Below, piece after piece: positions 25,749-34,439 of a stretch of DNA of 64,000 nucleotides. The notes beneath the pieces were generated by a model, which did no database searches, was not told the origin of the DNA, and worked only from the letters and a program-made list of their open reading frames with translations. Location of the stretch: assembly GCA_002708925.1 (NCBI GenBank), contig PAPN01000001.1, positions 79,684 through 143,683 on the forward strand. The letters run 5' to 3'. Both the position numbers and the translations under genes were made by a program. Position 1 is the first letter of the stretch. Each line of letters begins with the position of its first letter. The stretch comes from Paracoccaceae bacterium. GTDB taxonomy: Bacteria; Pseudomonadota; Alphaproteobacteria; Rhodobacterales; Rhodobacteraceae.

Positions 25749-26354
25749 TCAACCCTCATTTCTTTGGAGTTCCAGCTCCGGCAGATCCCGCAGGCTCTGC
25801 AGATCGAAGGTCACCAGGAAGGTCTCGGTCGTCACGAAGGTATGCGGTGCCCCGGGCCGCGGAGACCTGGGCCCGCTTGCGATCAGGTCCTTGTAGCGCA
25901 ACCGGGACAACAGATCACGACTGACCTCCTTGCCGAAGATGTCGGCTAGCCCCGCCCGGTCGATCGGCTGATGATAGGCGATGGCGCAGAGCACGCCCAT
26001 TTCCATTTCAGTGAAGGCCAACGACTGCTCGCCAAGATCGGCCGCCACCTTGATCGCATCGGCAAACTGCGGTCGCGTGCGGAACATCCAGCCGCCGGCC
26101 ACTTGGGCCAGCTCGTAGGGGCGTCCGTTCAACTCGGCCTGGATGTCGTCGATCAGCATCTCGACCGAGACCCCCTGCCCTACCAGACGCGCTAGGTCGT
26201 CGCGACCAACCGGCGAAGCACTCGCAAAGAGCACCGCCTCGATCCGCCCCATCCATTCGCGCCAGCGCAGTTCCTGTGGCAGATCGTCAAGCTCACGATC
26301 GAAGACGGCGCCGCCCTCCTCCGCCGGTTTCCGTTTCCTTGTCGCGGTCGTCAT
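25749..26354 (-). CDS. scpB: ScpB-family segregation/condensation protein
   Basis: The protein has 201 residues. The tandem winged-helix pattern of ScpB is visible (RIEAVLFASASPVGRDDLARLVG, then FTEMEMGVLCAIAYHQPIDRAGLADIFG and LLSRLRYKDLIASG). Chromosomal ScpB joins SMC and ScpA in DNA compaction; this copy sits on an accessory replicon without ScpA or SMC. It overlaps the DUF1403 gene by ATGA, and the pair stands next to an integrase. I recall the same grouping from other alphaproteobacterial plasmids. A role in replicon maintenance is likely but unproved. Confidence 0.86.
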   Translation of the reverse strand: MTTATRKRKPAEEGGAVFDRELDDLPQELRWREWMGRIEAVLFASASPVGRDDLARLVGQGVSVEMLIDDIQAELNGRPYELAQVAGGWMFRTRPQFADAIKVAADLGEQSLAFTEMEMGVLCAIAYHQPIDRAGLADIFGKEVSRDLLSRLRYKDLIASGPRSPRPGAPHTFVTTETFLVTFDLQSLRDLPELELQRNEG

Positions 26355-27304
26355 GGTGCGATTCCATAGAGCCGGAACGTCGACCGCCCGGTCAGTTCCC
26401 GTGCCACGCCCAATTCAACAAGCCGGTCGCAAAACCGCCGCGCGGCGCGATCGGTCATCGGGATCGTTGTTCCGCGGATGCGCGGCGACAGCATCGACGC
26501 CGGGGCTACGGCATCCTCGGTCAGGAACAGATCGACGGCCGCGCCCGACCCTTTCGCCCGCAACTTTGGCGCGATGGCGCGAAGCGCTTCCGCCCGACGG
26601 GCCAGATCCCGCGCCAACCGGATCGTCCCTTCGATCGACTCGAGGATCTGCGCCTGAGCGGCCATCTCGGCTCGCTGCCCGTACGCGGTCAGGTCGCGCA
26701 GCGCTGTCTTGGTCAGGTACCGCGCCGAAACCGGCAGTACCACCTTCCAATTCAGCGCCCGTGCCAGGACAATGTCCGAGAGCAGGCAGGCGACCCGTTC
26801 CGCCCGGTCGTCGGTCTCGAGCACGTCACGAAGGACGGCGGCGCAGCCCGCCAGCGGCCCATGGGTTCGGGTACGTTCTTGCCCCACATCGAGCCAAGCG
26901 CCCACCTCGCCCGCGAAGTCCGCACCAACGAAGTCGGCGATCTCGCCCGTCCGGCCTGCCCGAAGCCGGGCGCCTTCGTGCCAGAACGCCAACAGATCGC
27001 CATCGGGGCCCCGCGCCTCGCCCGGCGGCGTCAGGTGGTAGGCGTCGCGGATATCCGCCTCCCTTGCTAGCCGCCCTTCCAGTCTTGAGCTGGCGGTAGC
27101 CGCGCTCAGTGCCAGCCGGTTGGCGAGCAGTCTCAGGGGCACGCCATGCCTGGGATCGCTGACCAGCTGATCGAGCACCGTGAGCGCGGCTCCCGACCGA
27201 AAGGCCACAGTTTCAAGGGTTTCCGCACGCCCGGAGGTGACCCAACCCGGCAGCTGCGGTAGGATGTTCAGGTCGTCGGAGATCGTGGCAGGCTGGTATG
27301 TCAT
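26351..27304 (-). CDS. DUF1403 family protein
   Basis: The protein has 317 residues and matches DUF1403 along its length: FRSGAALTVLDQLV near the start, LRLLANRLALSAATASSRLEGR, GCAAVLRDVLE, and the ending DRAARRFCDRLVELG...FRLYG. The end resembles a winged helix, which suggests DNA binding. The family is largely restricted to alphaproteobacterial plasmids and islands, where it precedes scpB. It overlaps scpB by four bases and diverges from the integrase across a dyad operator. Confidence 0.83.
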   Translation of the reverse strand: MTYQPATISDDLNILPQLPGWVTSGRAETLETVAFRSGAALTVLDQLVSDPRHGVPLRLLANRLALSAATASSRLEGRLAREADIRDAYHLTPPGEARGPDGDLLAFWHEGARLRAGRTGEIADFVGADFAGEVGAWLDVGQERTRTHGPLAGCAAVLRDVLETDDRAERVACLLSDIVLARALNWKVVLPVSARYLTKTALRDLTAYGQRAEMAAQAQILESIEGTIRLARDLARRAEALRAIAPKLRAKGSGAAVDLFLTEDAVAPASMLSPRIRGTTIPMTDRAARRFCDRLVELGVARELTGRSTFRLYGIAP

Positions 27305-27381
27305 GCCACAACACTAGCCTCTCGCGGCGCTTTCGTCTACAATACGATGTCCAAACCGCCCCACTCTGCCGCCCTCAGCAA

Positions 27382-27408
27382 TGTCCAATAAGTTTGCATT
27401 ATCGGACA
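27382..27408. promoter_or_regulatory. Dyad operator between DUF1403 and integrase genes
   Basis: TGTCCAATAA (27382-27391) and TTATCGGACA (27399-27408) form an inverted repeat matching at 9 of 10 positions around a seven-base spacer. A further TGTCC half-site lies near 27350. The dyad sits in the 113-base space between divergent starts and could let one regulator control both sides. It lies only ten bases before the first integrase ATG, so the integrase may start further in. Confidence 0.6.
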
Positions 27409-27417
27409 TAAAGAGAT

Positions 27418-28554
27418 ATGCTGCGGGGGCAGTTCAATTTCATCGCCGGATTCACTGGAAAGATGCCCTCAGAGACCGAGAAATCGATGTCAGCCCCCTC
27501 TGGTGAGCTGGATGATGCTCGCGTCGACGAGAGAGATCGAGAGGAAAGCGACAGTATCGCCCTGCCCACCCACGTGGCTGGCTCCGGCACGCTCGATCAA
27601 CTGGTCGACACCGCCCGCGACTATGCGCGTGCTGCGGCCTCGGACAACACACTGAAGGCTTATGCGAAGGATTGGGCGCATTTTACCCGCTGGTGCCGGA
27701 TGAAGGGTGCCGAGCCAGGGCCACCGTCACCCGAGATGATCGGGCTTTATCTCGCCGACCTGGCATCAGGCCCCTCCCCTGCTCTATCGGTCAGCACCAT
27801 AGACCGTCGCCTGTCCGGTCTGGCATGGAACTATGCGCAGCGTGGCTTCACCCTCGATCGCAAGAACCGGCACATCGCGACGGTGCTGGCCGGGATCAAG
27901 CGGAAACATGCCCAGCCACCAATGCAGAAGGAAGCGATCCTTGCCGAAGACATCCTTGCGATGGTCGCCACCCTGCCCTTTGATCTGCGCGGGCTGCGGG
28001 ATCGGGCGATCCTGCTGTTGGGGTATGCTGGCGGTCTGCGCCGGTCCGAGATTGTCTGCCTGGACGTGGGCAAGGATGACACGCCGGACGCCGGCGGCTG
28101 GATCGAGTTTTTCGAAAACGGGGCCCTCCTGACGCTCAATGCCAAAACCGGCTGGCGCGAGGTTGAGATCGGTCGCGGCTCCAAGGATCAGACTTGTCCC
28201 GTTCATGCACTGGAACAATGGCTGCATTTCGCCAAGATCGACTTCGGCCCTGTCTTTGTCGGAACCTCGCGCGATGGCAAACGCGCGTCCGATAAGCGGC
28301 TGAATGACAGGCATGTCGCGCGGCTGATCAAGCGCACCGTCCTGGACGCTGGCATTCGCGCTGACCTGCCCGAGAAAGAGCGCCTGGCGCTGTTTTCCGG
28401 TCACAGCCTGCGCGCGGGTCTTGCCAGTTCGGCTGAGGTTGACGAACGCTATGTCCAGAAGCAGCTGGGGCACACCTCGGCCGAGATGACCCGCCGCTAC
28501 CAGCGCCGACGCGACCGGTTCCGCGTGAACCTGACCAAGGCCGCCGGGCTCTGA
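27418..28554 (+). CDS. Tyrosine-type site-specific recombinase/integrase
   Basis: The protein has up to 378 residues. It has an N-terminal SAM-like core-binding domain (about 55-165: SDNTLKAYAKDWAHFTRWC) and a catalytic domain with Arg208 in GGLRRSE, Lys243, His329-x-x-Arg332 (HSLRAG), His352 and nucleophile Tyr361 (RRYQRR). All key residues are present, so it is probably active. Starts at 27463 (GGAAAG upstream) or 27487 are also possible. It neighbours scpB, DUF1403 and repABC and may resolve replicon dimers or integrate an element. No attachment site could be identified by eye. Confidence 0.9.
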   Translation: MLRGQFNFIAGFTGKMPSETEKSMSAPSGELDDARVDERDREESDSIALPTHVAGSGTLDQLVDTARDYARAAASDNTLKAYAKDWAHFTRWCRMKGAEPGPPSPEMIGLYLADLASGPSPALSVSTIDRRLSGLAWNYAQRGFTLDRKNRHIATVLAGIKRKHAQPPMQKEAILAEDILAMVATLPFDLRGLRDRAILLLGYAGGLRRSEIVCLDVGKDDTPDAGGWIEFFENGALLTLNAKTGWREVEIGRGSKDQTCPVHALEQWLHFAKIDFGPVFVGTSRDGKRASDKRLNDRHVARLIKRTVLDAGIRADLPEKERLALFSGHSLRAGLASSAEVDERYVQKQLGHTSAEMTRRYQRRRDRFRVNLTKAAGL

Positions 28555-28566
28555 CCCCCTGCTCCA

Positions 28567-29880
28567 TCACGCTGCCTGCCCGCTGAGCCTGCCGTAGAAG
28601 CTGCGCTCGAGATGCAGCTCCCCTGCCCCGGCCTTCTCGACCATGCCGCGCAGATAGCCGCCCGGCGAGGACACTTCGCCCGCGCAATGTTTCTCAAAGA
28701 CAAGCGCCAGCGCTGCTGTTGCCACCTGTTTGCCCAGCCGGTCCTGCGCCACGTTCCAGGCGTGTTCAGACACTCCGATCATCGGCCTGAGTTGACCGGC
28801 AACCCGATGAAGATCGCCCCAATCCTTCAGGAACCCGCCCATGTTGCGGGCCCAGGATGCGAATTCTGGACAGGCTTGCATCACAGTCGGCAAATCCAGT
28901 GCCGCGCGCTTCTTGCGCACCTCGGCAACCCACTCTTCCAGATCCCTATCAACTTGATCTTCGGGCTGAACATTGGGCACCACGGCCGCGATTTCCTCAT
29001 TTTCTGAGGAATTACGAGTTACAGGATTAAGTTGGTTTGTAATTAGTATATGAGGGTCAAAAATGACCTCCGTGGGGTTCATTTCTTGAGTCTTCTCACT
29101 GGATTGTTCAATAGATTCAGCAGTGTTTTCCACAGGCTCTATGATCTCGGTCGCTTTGAGATAGGCAGCTTTGACACGTTCCTGAAGTTCCCTGAACCAG
29201 CCCAGCAGCAGGGCAAGCTGTTCGGATGCCTCGTGGCGGCGCGGCAGCCGGTCCAGAAGCTCCTCGAAAAGGCTCGTGAACTGCGTCCAGGGACCCCGCA
29301 ACGCGCTGCTGACGGCGGCCTCGATCCGCGCGCGGATCATGCGGCGTGCCACGGTGATCTGACGCTTCAGGCGCTGGCAGAGCTCGCGTTCAGCCTGCAA
29401 TTCGGCGTGCAGTTCCTCGAACTCCTCGGCGCGTGCGGACAGCGGCGACAGATCAAAGCCATAGGCCTCGACGATGCGCCCCTCGGCGTCCCTGCGGCCC
29501 CACCGCTTGCCGTTCGGGCTGTCCTGGAAGGAGATCACGCCGATCTCGGCCAAGCGCCGGGCGTGGCGTTTCAGCGCCGAGAGCGAAAACCCCGTCTGCT
29601 CCATCAGATAGGCGTTCGATGCCCAGACGATCGGGCGCTGCCCCTGCTCCCAGTCCTGCGCCTGCGTAAACGCCCCAAGCGTATCGAGGAGCAGCATATC
29701 CCCGGCCTTGAGGCCAATGTATGCCCCCACCCGCTTTACCGCCACAAAGGCCCGCGGCTTGGGGATTGCTGCGCGCTCACCATCCAGCGCATATCGCTCG
29801 GCAACAGCGAGCCCTGCCGTCGCCTTCCGCCAACCTGCGGAATGATTAAAATTAGACATAGCATACCCGTTCTGAGCCAT
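28567..29880 (-). CDS. repC: Plasmid replication initiator RepC
   Basis: The protein has 437 residues and is the limiting initiator of repABC plasmids. The N-terminal half carries the DNA-binding region (GWRKATAGLAVAERY, SNAYLMEQTGFSLSALKRHARRL, DSPNGKRWGRRD). The C-terminal half has the conserved PEFASWARNMGGFLKDW and PGGYLRGMVEKA segments. In this plasmid family the origin usually lies inside repC. The ATG at 29880 has GAGG five bases upstream; a start at 29925 is also open. It is the last gene of repABC and is held down by the counter-transcribed RNA encoded upstream. Confidence 0.92.
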   Translation of the reverse strand: MAQNGYAMSNFNHSAGWRKATAGLAVAERYALDGERAAIPKPRAFVAVKRVGAYIGLKAGDMLLLDTLGAFTQAQDWEQGQRPIVWASNAYLMEQTGFSLSALKRHARRLAEIGVISFQDSPNGKRWGRRDAEGRIVEAYGFDLSPLSARAEEFEELHAELQAERELCQRLKRQITVARRMIRARIEAAVSSALRGPWTQFTSLFEELLDRLPRRHEASEQLALLLGWFRELQERVKAAYLKATEIIEPVENTAESIEQSSEKTQEMNPTEVIFDPHILITNQLNPVTRNSSENEEIAAVVPNVQPEDQVDRDLEEWVAEVRKKRAALDLPTVMQACPEFASWARNMGGFLKDWGDLHRVAGQLRPMIGVSEHAWNVAQDRLGKQVATAALALVFEKHCAGEVSSPGGYLRGMVEKAGAGELHLERSFYGRLSGQAA

Positions 29881-29973
29881 GTCTGCCTCAGTTGCCCCAT
29901 GCGGAGCGCCACCATGTTTTTCCATTCTATGTCAGCAGACAAAGAAATCCCGTTCGCTCAGGAGCGTTTTCTC

Positions 29974-30002
29974 TTGTGTGGCGATTCGCTGGCTGCTAGA
30001 TT
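29974..30002 (+). promoter_or_regulatory. Promoter of the counter-transcribed RNA
   Basis: TTGTGT (29974-29979) and TAGATT (29997-30002) are separated by exactly 17 bases and point toward repB, opposite to repABC transcription. A start near 30009 would give an RNA of about 60 bases ending at the hairpin at 30041-30071. This is the usual position and direction of the ctRNA promoter in repABC plasmids. Confidence 0.65.
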
Positions 30003-30008
30003 CTAGGT

Positions 30009-30071
30009 GTCTAATCTAAGAATTGCGCTTTGCGCAGCAGCCCTCGAAGCTTCGGTTTCGGGGGTTTCTTT
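30009..30071 (+). ncRNA. Counter-transcribed (antisense) RNA of repABC (inc-alpha)
   Basis: The repB-repC space encodes, on the strand opposite repABC, a short RNA predicted from a promoter at 29974-30002 to a terminator hairpin at 30041-30071. In repABC plasmids such an RNA binds the repC leader and stops its transcription or translation. It sets copy number and acts as an incompatibility factor. The RNA start is inferred from promoter spacing; the end is inferred from the hairpin. Confidence 0.7.
30041..30071 (+). terminator. Rho-independent terminator of the ctRNA
   Basis: CCCTCGAA (30041-30048) pairs with TTCGGGGG (30057-30064), an eight-base stem with one G-T pair and an eight-base loop. 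A run of TTTCTTTGTTT follows. Stem, loop and T run have the orientation needed to end the antisense RNA, not the repABC messenger. Confidence 0.75.
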
Positions 30072-30099
30072 GTTTACCTTTCCTCCTTTCTGCTCGTCC

Positions 30100-31071
30100 T
30101 CAGTTGTCATCCCCCGAATTTACATCTGTAAACTCGGCGTAGGATTTCTTGATGATTTCGGCCAGATTGCCTTCGAGCCAGTGCGCGAAATCGGCATTCA
30201 CGCCGGATTTCTTGACGCACAAAGACAGGCTCCCGCGCCCCGCTTTGATGACAACGCCCTCCATCGGCGTGATCTCTTGGGCGCTATTGGGCATTTTCGT
30301 TCCACGCTTAGAGGCCTCTTTGATCAGGGCCTCCAGACGTTCATCCGATGTCAATGAGCCGCTGATCTTGGACAGCAGGTCCAGCGCGGATTTCTCGGTA
30401 AGCTTCCGATCTGCGAACAGCGAGGCCAGATCGGTCCACCTGGGGCGGCCGGACCTGGGCGCGGCTCCGATCCGATCGCCAACGCTGGGCGGCACATTCT
30501 GTGTCACCTTTGTCAGATGAGAATGCCCCGAGGCAGACAGGTTCAGAACCTGCCGTACCGTCGCGCTTTCGTGGCCCGCAGCCCGGATTGCCTCGGCAAA
30601 GCGAGCCTTTTCATAGAAGGACAGATTGCGCCGCGCTGCGTTCTCCAGCCCCTTGGCCAACAGCGCCGTGGCGTCATCGACATCCTGCACATTTGCGCGT
30701 ACTTTAATGCCAAGCTCGCGACAGGCCTTCAGCCTGCGACGCCCGTAAATCGCCTCAAACCGGCCATCCGCGGATTTGGACCGGCGCACAAGGATCGGGA
30801 CTTGCTGGCCGCCCTCGCGGATACTGTTCTTAAGCGCCTCGAACCCCTCGCTGTCATCCTCGGGGTTTACAGCTGTAAACTCATCCAGCCGGTCCTTGGG
30901 GCCCCAGTCGTCGATCAAGTTGGGGTCCAGCTCTCGGATCGACGCCAAAGAGCCCTGCAACGCGCCCAACGCGGGGGCGCTTGTCTTGGGGTTTCTTTCA
31001 GTCGCCGAATTGCCAGAACGCGCGATTGTGCTGGCGATACCTGACATATCGCGAAGGGATTTTCTGGCCAT
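30100..31071 (-). CDS. repB: Plasmid partition protein RepB (ParB family)
   Basis: The protein has 323 residues. The ParB/RepB nuclease-like domain is present (EGFEALKNSIREGGQQVPILVRR, then RFEAIYGRRRLKACRELG). It is followed by the HTH region (ARRNLSFYEKARFAEAIRAAGHESATVRQVLNLSASGHSHLTK) and a C-terminal dimer domain. RepB binds parS palindromes and works with RepA in segregation and autorepression. Its start overlaps the repA stop (TAATG). Two parS-like palindromes lie inside this gene, at 30865 and 30118. Confidence 0.93.
   Translation of the reverse strand: MARKSLRDMSGIASTIARSGNSATERNPKTSAPALGALQGSLASIRELDPNLIDDWGPKDRLDEFTAVNPEDDSEGFEALKNSIREGGQQVPILVRRSKSADGRFEAIYGRRRLKACRELGIKVRANVQDVDDATALLAKGLENAARRNLSFYEKARFAEAIRAAGHESATVRQVLNLSASGHSHLTKVTQNVPPSVGDRIGAAPRSGRPRWTDLASLFADRKLTEKSALDLLSKISGSLTSDERLEALIKEASKRGTKMPNSAQEITPMEGVVIKAGRGSLSLCVKKSGVNADFAHWLEGNLAEIIKKSYAEFTDVNSGDDN
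30118..30133. promoter_or_regulatory. Degenerate parS-like palindrome at the end of repB
   Basis: ATTTACATCTGTAAAC differs at two positions from the perfect site GTTTACAGCTGTAAAC found twice elsewhere in the module. It may be a weak RepB site near the repB stop. Confidence 0.4.
30865..30880. promoter_or_regulatory. parS palindrome inside repB
   Basis: GTTTACAGCTGTAAAC is a perfect 16-base palindrome and fits the GTT-x4-GC-x4-AAC pattern of repABC centromere sites. An identical copy lies upstream of repA. RepB should bind here for partition. Confidence 0.8.
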
Positions 31072-32255
31072 TATTCACGTCCCCACGATTGATGAACCAT
31101 CGTCTCGACCTCGTGCCCGACAGCGTCCATCGCGCCCTTTGCACGATCATAGGTCGCGCGTGTCATCTCGGCGCGGACCACCTCATAGATTGACTGTTTA
31201 AGCATCGTCGCGTCACTGATCGCCGTGCTTCTCAAAGCCGTCGCAGACATGACCCGATCCTGAAAAAGCGCGCGCATGAACGAGGTCAGCTGCTGCGAGG
31301 GCACATCCGTAGGCTCATCGCGGGTGATCAGAAATTTGAAGTGATCGTATTGCAGCGTCGCGCCGGCTTCCTCGATCACGCCCATATAGGCACCGGCCAG
31401 TTCCAGAAACTGCGCGGTCGAGGAAACATCCAGCATCGAGGGCGTCAGCGGAACGATCAGCGAGCTTGCCGCCGCCATCCCCGCGATGGTCAGAAAACCA
31501 AGCTGCGGAGGGCTATCCATAAGCACCAGGTCAAAATCGTCCTCGACCTGGGCCAGAGCGTTGCGAATCCGCGTGAAGAATGGCTGGTCCGGATTTGAAT
31601 GCACGGCCGACTCGGTTTCGAACTCGGACAGCATCAGCCGCGAAGGCGCGATCGAAAGCCCCGGAAAATAGGTGGGAACCACGACATCCGCCATGTTGAC
31701 GGGATCGTCGTAGCGGATCGCATCATAGACCGTCAGCCCGTCAAATTCGATCTCAGGGCTGATGCCGCACATCGAAGTCAGCGAGCCCTGCGGATCCAGA
31801 TCAACGACCAGCACGCGGTAGCCGCGCAACGCGAAATAATGCGCAAGATGGATGCTTGTGGTGCTCTTGCTAGAGCCCCCCTTGAAGTTCATCAGCTGCC
31901 AGACTTGCAACTTTTCATCGCCAGTCCGGCGCGGCAGATAACGTCCTTTCTTGCGCGATGATTTTTCAAGGATTTCACGCGCGTTCCAGAGCTCCTGCGC
32001 AGTGTAGAAACGCCGCCCACCCCGGACATCTGCGGGCTCGGGGATTGTCCCTTCAGCGTGCAGCTTGCGCATGAACTGGCCGGAAACGCCCAGCAGGTCG
32101 GCCGCCTCGGGCGCGGAAAAAGGACGGAGCGTTTTCGTGCTATCGGGGGCAAATGCAGACAGAAGGTGCTCGCGGATGGCAGCGTTCAACCGCTCGGAAA
32201 TATCAGTCGCAAGAGCCGAGGGCTTCTCATTTGCAAGTGGTGTCACAGGAATCAT
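31071..32255 (-). CDS. repA: Plasmid partition ATPase RepA (ParA family)
   Basis: The protein has 394 residues. An N-terminal HTH region (about 45-90: FSAPEAADLLGVSGQFMRKL) precedes the ParA ATPase domain with a deviant Walker A at 125-132 (KGGSSKST) and Walker A' DLDPQGSLT. The Walker B region is LVLMDSPPQLG. RepA drives partition with RepB and represses the repABC promoter. The sequence upstream (32256-32444) carries the promoter region and a perfect parS palindrome. The order repA-repB-repC with overlapping junctions marks an intact replicon module. Confidence 0.93.
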   Translation of the reverse strand: MIPVTPLANEKPSALATDISERLNAAIREHLLSAFAPDSTKTLRPFSAPEAADLLGVSGQFMRKLHAEGTIPEPADVRGGRRFYTAQELWNAREILEKSSRKKGRYLPRRTGDEKLQVWQLMNFKGGSSKSTTSIHLAHYFALRGYRVLVVDLDPQGSLTSMCGISPEIEFDGLTVYDAIRYDDPVNMADVVVPTYFPGLSIAPSRLMLSEFETESAVHSNPDQPFFTRIRNALAQVEDDFDLVLMDSPPQLGFLTIAGMAAASSLIVPLTPSMLDVSSTAQFLELAGAYMGVIEEAGATLQYDHFKFLITRDEPTDVPSQQLTSFMRALFQDRVMSATALRSTAISDATMLKQSIYEVVRAEMTRATYDRAKGAMDAVGHEVETMVHQSWGRE

Positions 32256-32402
32256 CTAGTTGCCCCAAATTCGAAAATGTGGCCTTTTTCGCGCCACTTG
32301 GGGATAAGAGCCGTGATTCACGGCGCTAAGTCAAGATTTTTCCACGATATAGTGTCTGTTAACGCAAGTAGAGACTATATGCACCATGCTCCTGATTGTC
32401 AT

Positions 32403-32418
32403 GTTTACAGCTGTAAAC
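32403..32418. promoter_or_regulatory. parS palindrome upstream of repA
   Basis: This is a second perfect copy of GTTTACAGCTGTAAAC, about 150 bases upstream of the repA start. Its position suggests roles in both partition and autorepression of repABC. Confidence 0.8.
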
Positions 32419-32444
32419 GACCCGACACAGGGGCCGGGGCCGAC

Positions 32445-33461
32445 TTAATCCCCAGTATCACCGGGCAAGCGGCGGCGTTCAACAACATCTGCAAGCTTCG
32501 CAAGCGCCTCGGTCGAGGACTGTTTCAAACTGTCGTAGGCGTGGAAATTATGCGGCATATCCGGCCACAGATCACAGGCAATCGCCGCGCCCATCGTTTT
32601 CTGAACCTCAACGAATTCTAGGATCATATCCCGCAAGACTTCCCGTCCCCCCAGTTGAATATAGATCGGCGCAAGCCCTGAGAAATCGTGACTGATCGGG
32701 GACAGCTGCGCGCGCCCATAAACACCCCCCGGATCGAGCCACTCTCCGAATTTCAGCGCCATCCACCCCTGGACCAGATCGTAACGATCATTGCTGTGCA
32801 GGCTATCGCCGCGATCTGCGATGTCGGTCCAGGGGCAAAGCCCAACGCATAATGCGGGCTGCGCCTCTGCTTGCGCTTTGAGCGACTGAAGCAGCATCAG
32901 CGCCATATGCCCGCCGGCGCTGTCTCCGGTCACGACGATCTGTTCGGCGGGCACCCGAGATAAAACATGGTGCCACGCCGTCAGGGCATCTTCGGCCTGA
33001 GCGGGGTGGGGGTGCTCGGGGGTCAGCCGGTAATCAGGCGCAAAAACCGGAACCCCCAGACGATGCGCGAGCATCGCCACATGCCTGCGGCTAATCCCCC
33101 CGTAAAACGCATAACCGCCACCGTGGAAATGCAGAACCGTCGTATCCCCCCGTCGATGACGCGGCAGATACCAGGTGCCTTTCGGCTCAGAAATTTCCTG
33201 AATGAGGACATCGTAGAGGTCATCGGTTTCGGTCTGAAGACTGTCAAATATCTTGCGCCCGTCTTCCAGCCGCAGAGCAGTCATCGCCGCTGTGAACTGG
33301 TGACGCCAGAACCTCACGCCGATCTCAAAACCGATGTCCCAATCTGGCATGATCGGACGTCCTGTCAGCCGCCTGAAAACCGTTTGCAGTGTGACGCGCT
33401 GCAACGCCAAGAGACTGCGCAGGCGGTATCGGACCGGACCGGAGAAAACGAGCTTTGCCAT
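32445..33461 (-). CDS. Alpha/beta hydrolase of the hormone-sensitive-lipase type
   Basis: The protein has 338 residues. The oxyanion motif HFHGGGYAFYGG and the nucleophile motif GDSAGGH mark the HSL (GDSAG) esterase family. The acid and histidine are in the GGREVLRDM region and MPHNFHAY near the end. Such esterases cleave short- to medium-chain acyl esters or lactones. It diverges from an AraC-type gene 71 bases away, which is its likely regulator. The substrate is unknown. Confidence 0.88.
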   Translation of the reverse strand: MAKLVFSGPVRYRLRSLLALQRVTLQTVFRRLTGRPIMPDWDIGFEIGVRFWRHQFTAAMTALRLEDGRKIFDSLQTETDDLYDVLIQEISEPKGTWYLPRHRRGDTTVLHFHGGGYAFYGGISRRHVAMLAHRLGVPVFAPDYRLTPEHPHPAQAEDALTAWHHVLSRVPAEQIVVTGDSAGGHMALMLLQSLKAQAEAQPALCVGLCPWTDIADRGDSLHSNDRYDLVQGWMALKFGEWLDPGGVYGRAQLSPISHDFSGLAPIYIQLGGREVLRDMILEFVEVQKTMGAAIACDLWPDMPHNFHAYDSLKQSSTEALAKLADVVERRRLPGDTGD

Positions 33462-33531
33462 GGATCACCTCTGTTGTCGGGGTCTTCTTTCATTGCCGGG
33501 GCAGGGGGGAAGGATATAGAACGAGTGCGAC

Positions 33532-34374
33532 ATGTCTGAGACCCCTGTGCCGCTTCCGATCTCGAAACTTCTGCTGCCGCCGGACGCTCTGGCGGCGTGT
33601 CTGTTCGCCGGGATCTACCGCGACACGCGCGGCGTGCCTCTGTCAGATGCAGACCGGATCAACCACTTTCCGGCGTCTCCTCTGGTCTCGGTCAGCTATG
33701 TGATTCATGGGGCATTGCGGGACATCTCAGCCGTAAAGCGCCCGCCAGGCATGACCATGGGCACAGCATTCCCGCGGTGTTTTGCAATGGGGCCGTCCGA
33801 CGCCCCTGTATCCAGCTGGTCCCCCCAAGAGGTTACCGCAATTACGATCGGGATTTACCACGACGCCTGGCTGCGCATCGGAGGAGACCCGGATTTTCAG
33901 GCGGTGCCCGGATGGATCGAAACCGCGCTAGCACGTTTCGGCACCGCGCCCGAGCCCAGGCAAGGATGGGAAACCCTGTGTGCGGCATTCGAGCAAATCT
34001 GGCGTGACGCCCGGCCTGCGGGCTGGCGAAAACTGGGCGGTATCGCCGATTGGGCTCAGGCCGCGACGACGCGCGCCGCACTGAGCGGGGCAGGGCGCAG
34101 CCTGCGGAGCATCGAGCGCCGCCTGAAGCAGACGAGCGGCCAAAATCAGCGGGCTCTCAACTTCTATGCGGCTTTCGAAAACCTGCACCACACGGTCCAG
34201 CGGCACCCCGAAAGCACGCTGGCTGAAATCGCCCTTGAGGCAGGATATTCCGACCAGTCGCACATGGGGCGGGCTGTTCGGCGGGCAACCGGGTTCTCTC
34301 CGGCGCGGTTGAACAAAGCGATCCAGACAGACGAAGCGTTTTGGTGTTACCGGCTGCTGGGCGAGCGTCTCTGA
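33532..34374 (+). CDS. AraC-family transcriptional regulator
   Basis: The protein has 280 residues. The C-terminal hundred residues carry the AraC HTH signature (GRSLRSIERRLKQTSG, then STLAEIALEAGYSDQSHMGRAVRRATGFSPARL). The N-terminal part is a variable sensing domain with no cupin motif that I recognise. It diverges from the esterase gene across 70 bases, suggesting that it controls that gene. The next gene is convergent, so there is no operon downstream. Confidence 0.86.
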   Translation: MSETPVPLPISKLLLPPDALAACLFAGIYRDTRGVPLSDADRINHFPASPLVSVSYVIHGALRDISAVKRPPGMTMGTAFPRCFAMGPSDAPVSSWSPQEVTAITIGIYHDAWLRIGGDPDFQAVPGWIETALARFGTAPEPRQGWETLCAAFEQIWRDARPAGWRKLGGIADWAQAATTRAALSGAGRSLRSIERRLKQTSGQNQRALNFYAAFENLHHTVQRHPESTLAEIALEAGYSDQSHMGRAVRRATGFSPARLNKAIQTDEAFWCYRLLGERL

Positions 34375-34439
34375 TCCTCGGCTGGTTTCAATTAACCCAC
34401 GGAGAATCCGCATTCGGGGAATAGGGCAGGGGGCCTGGC

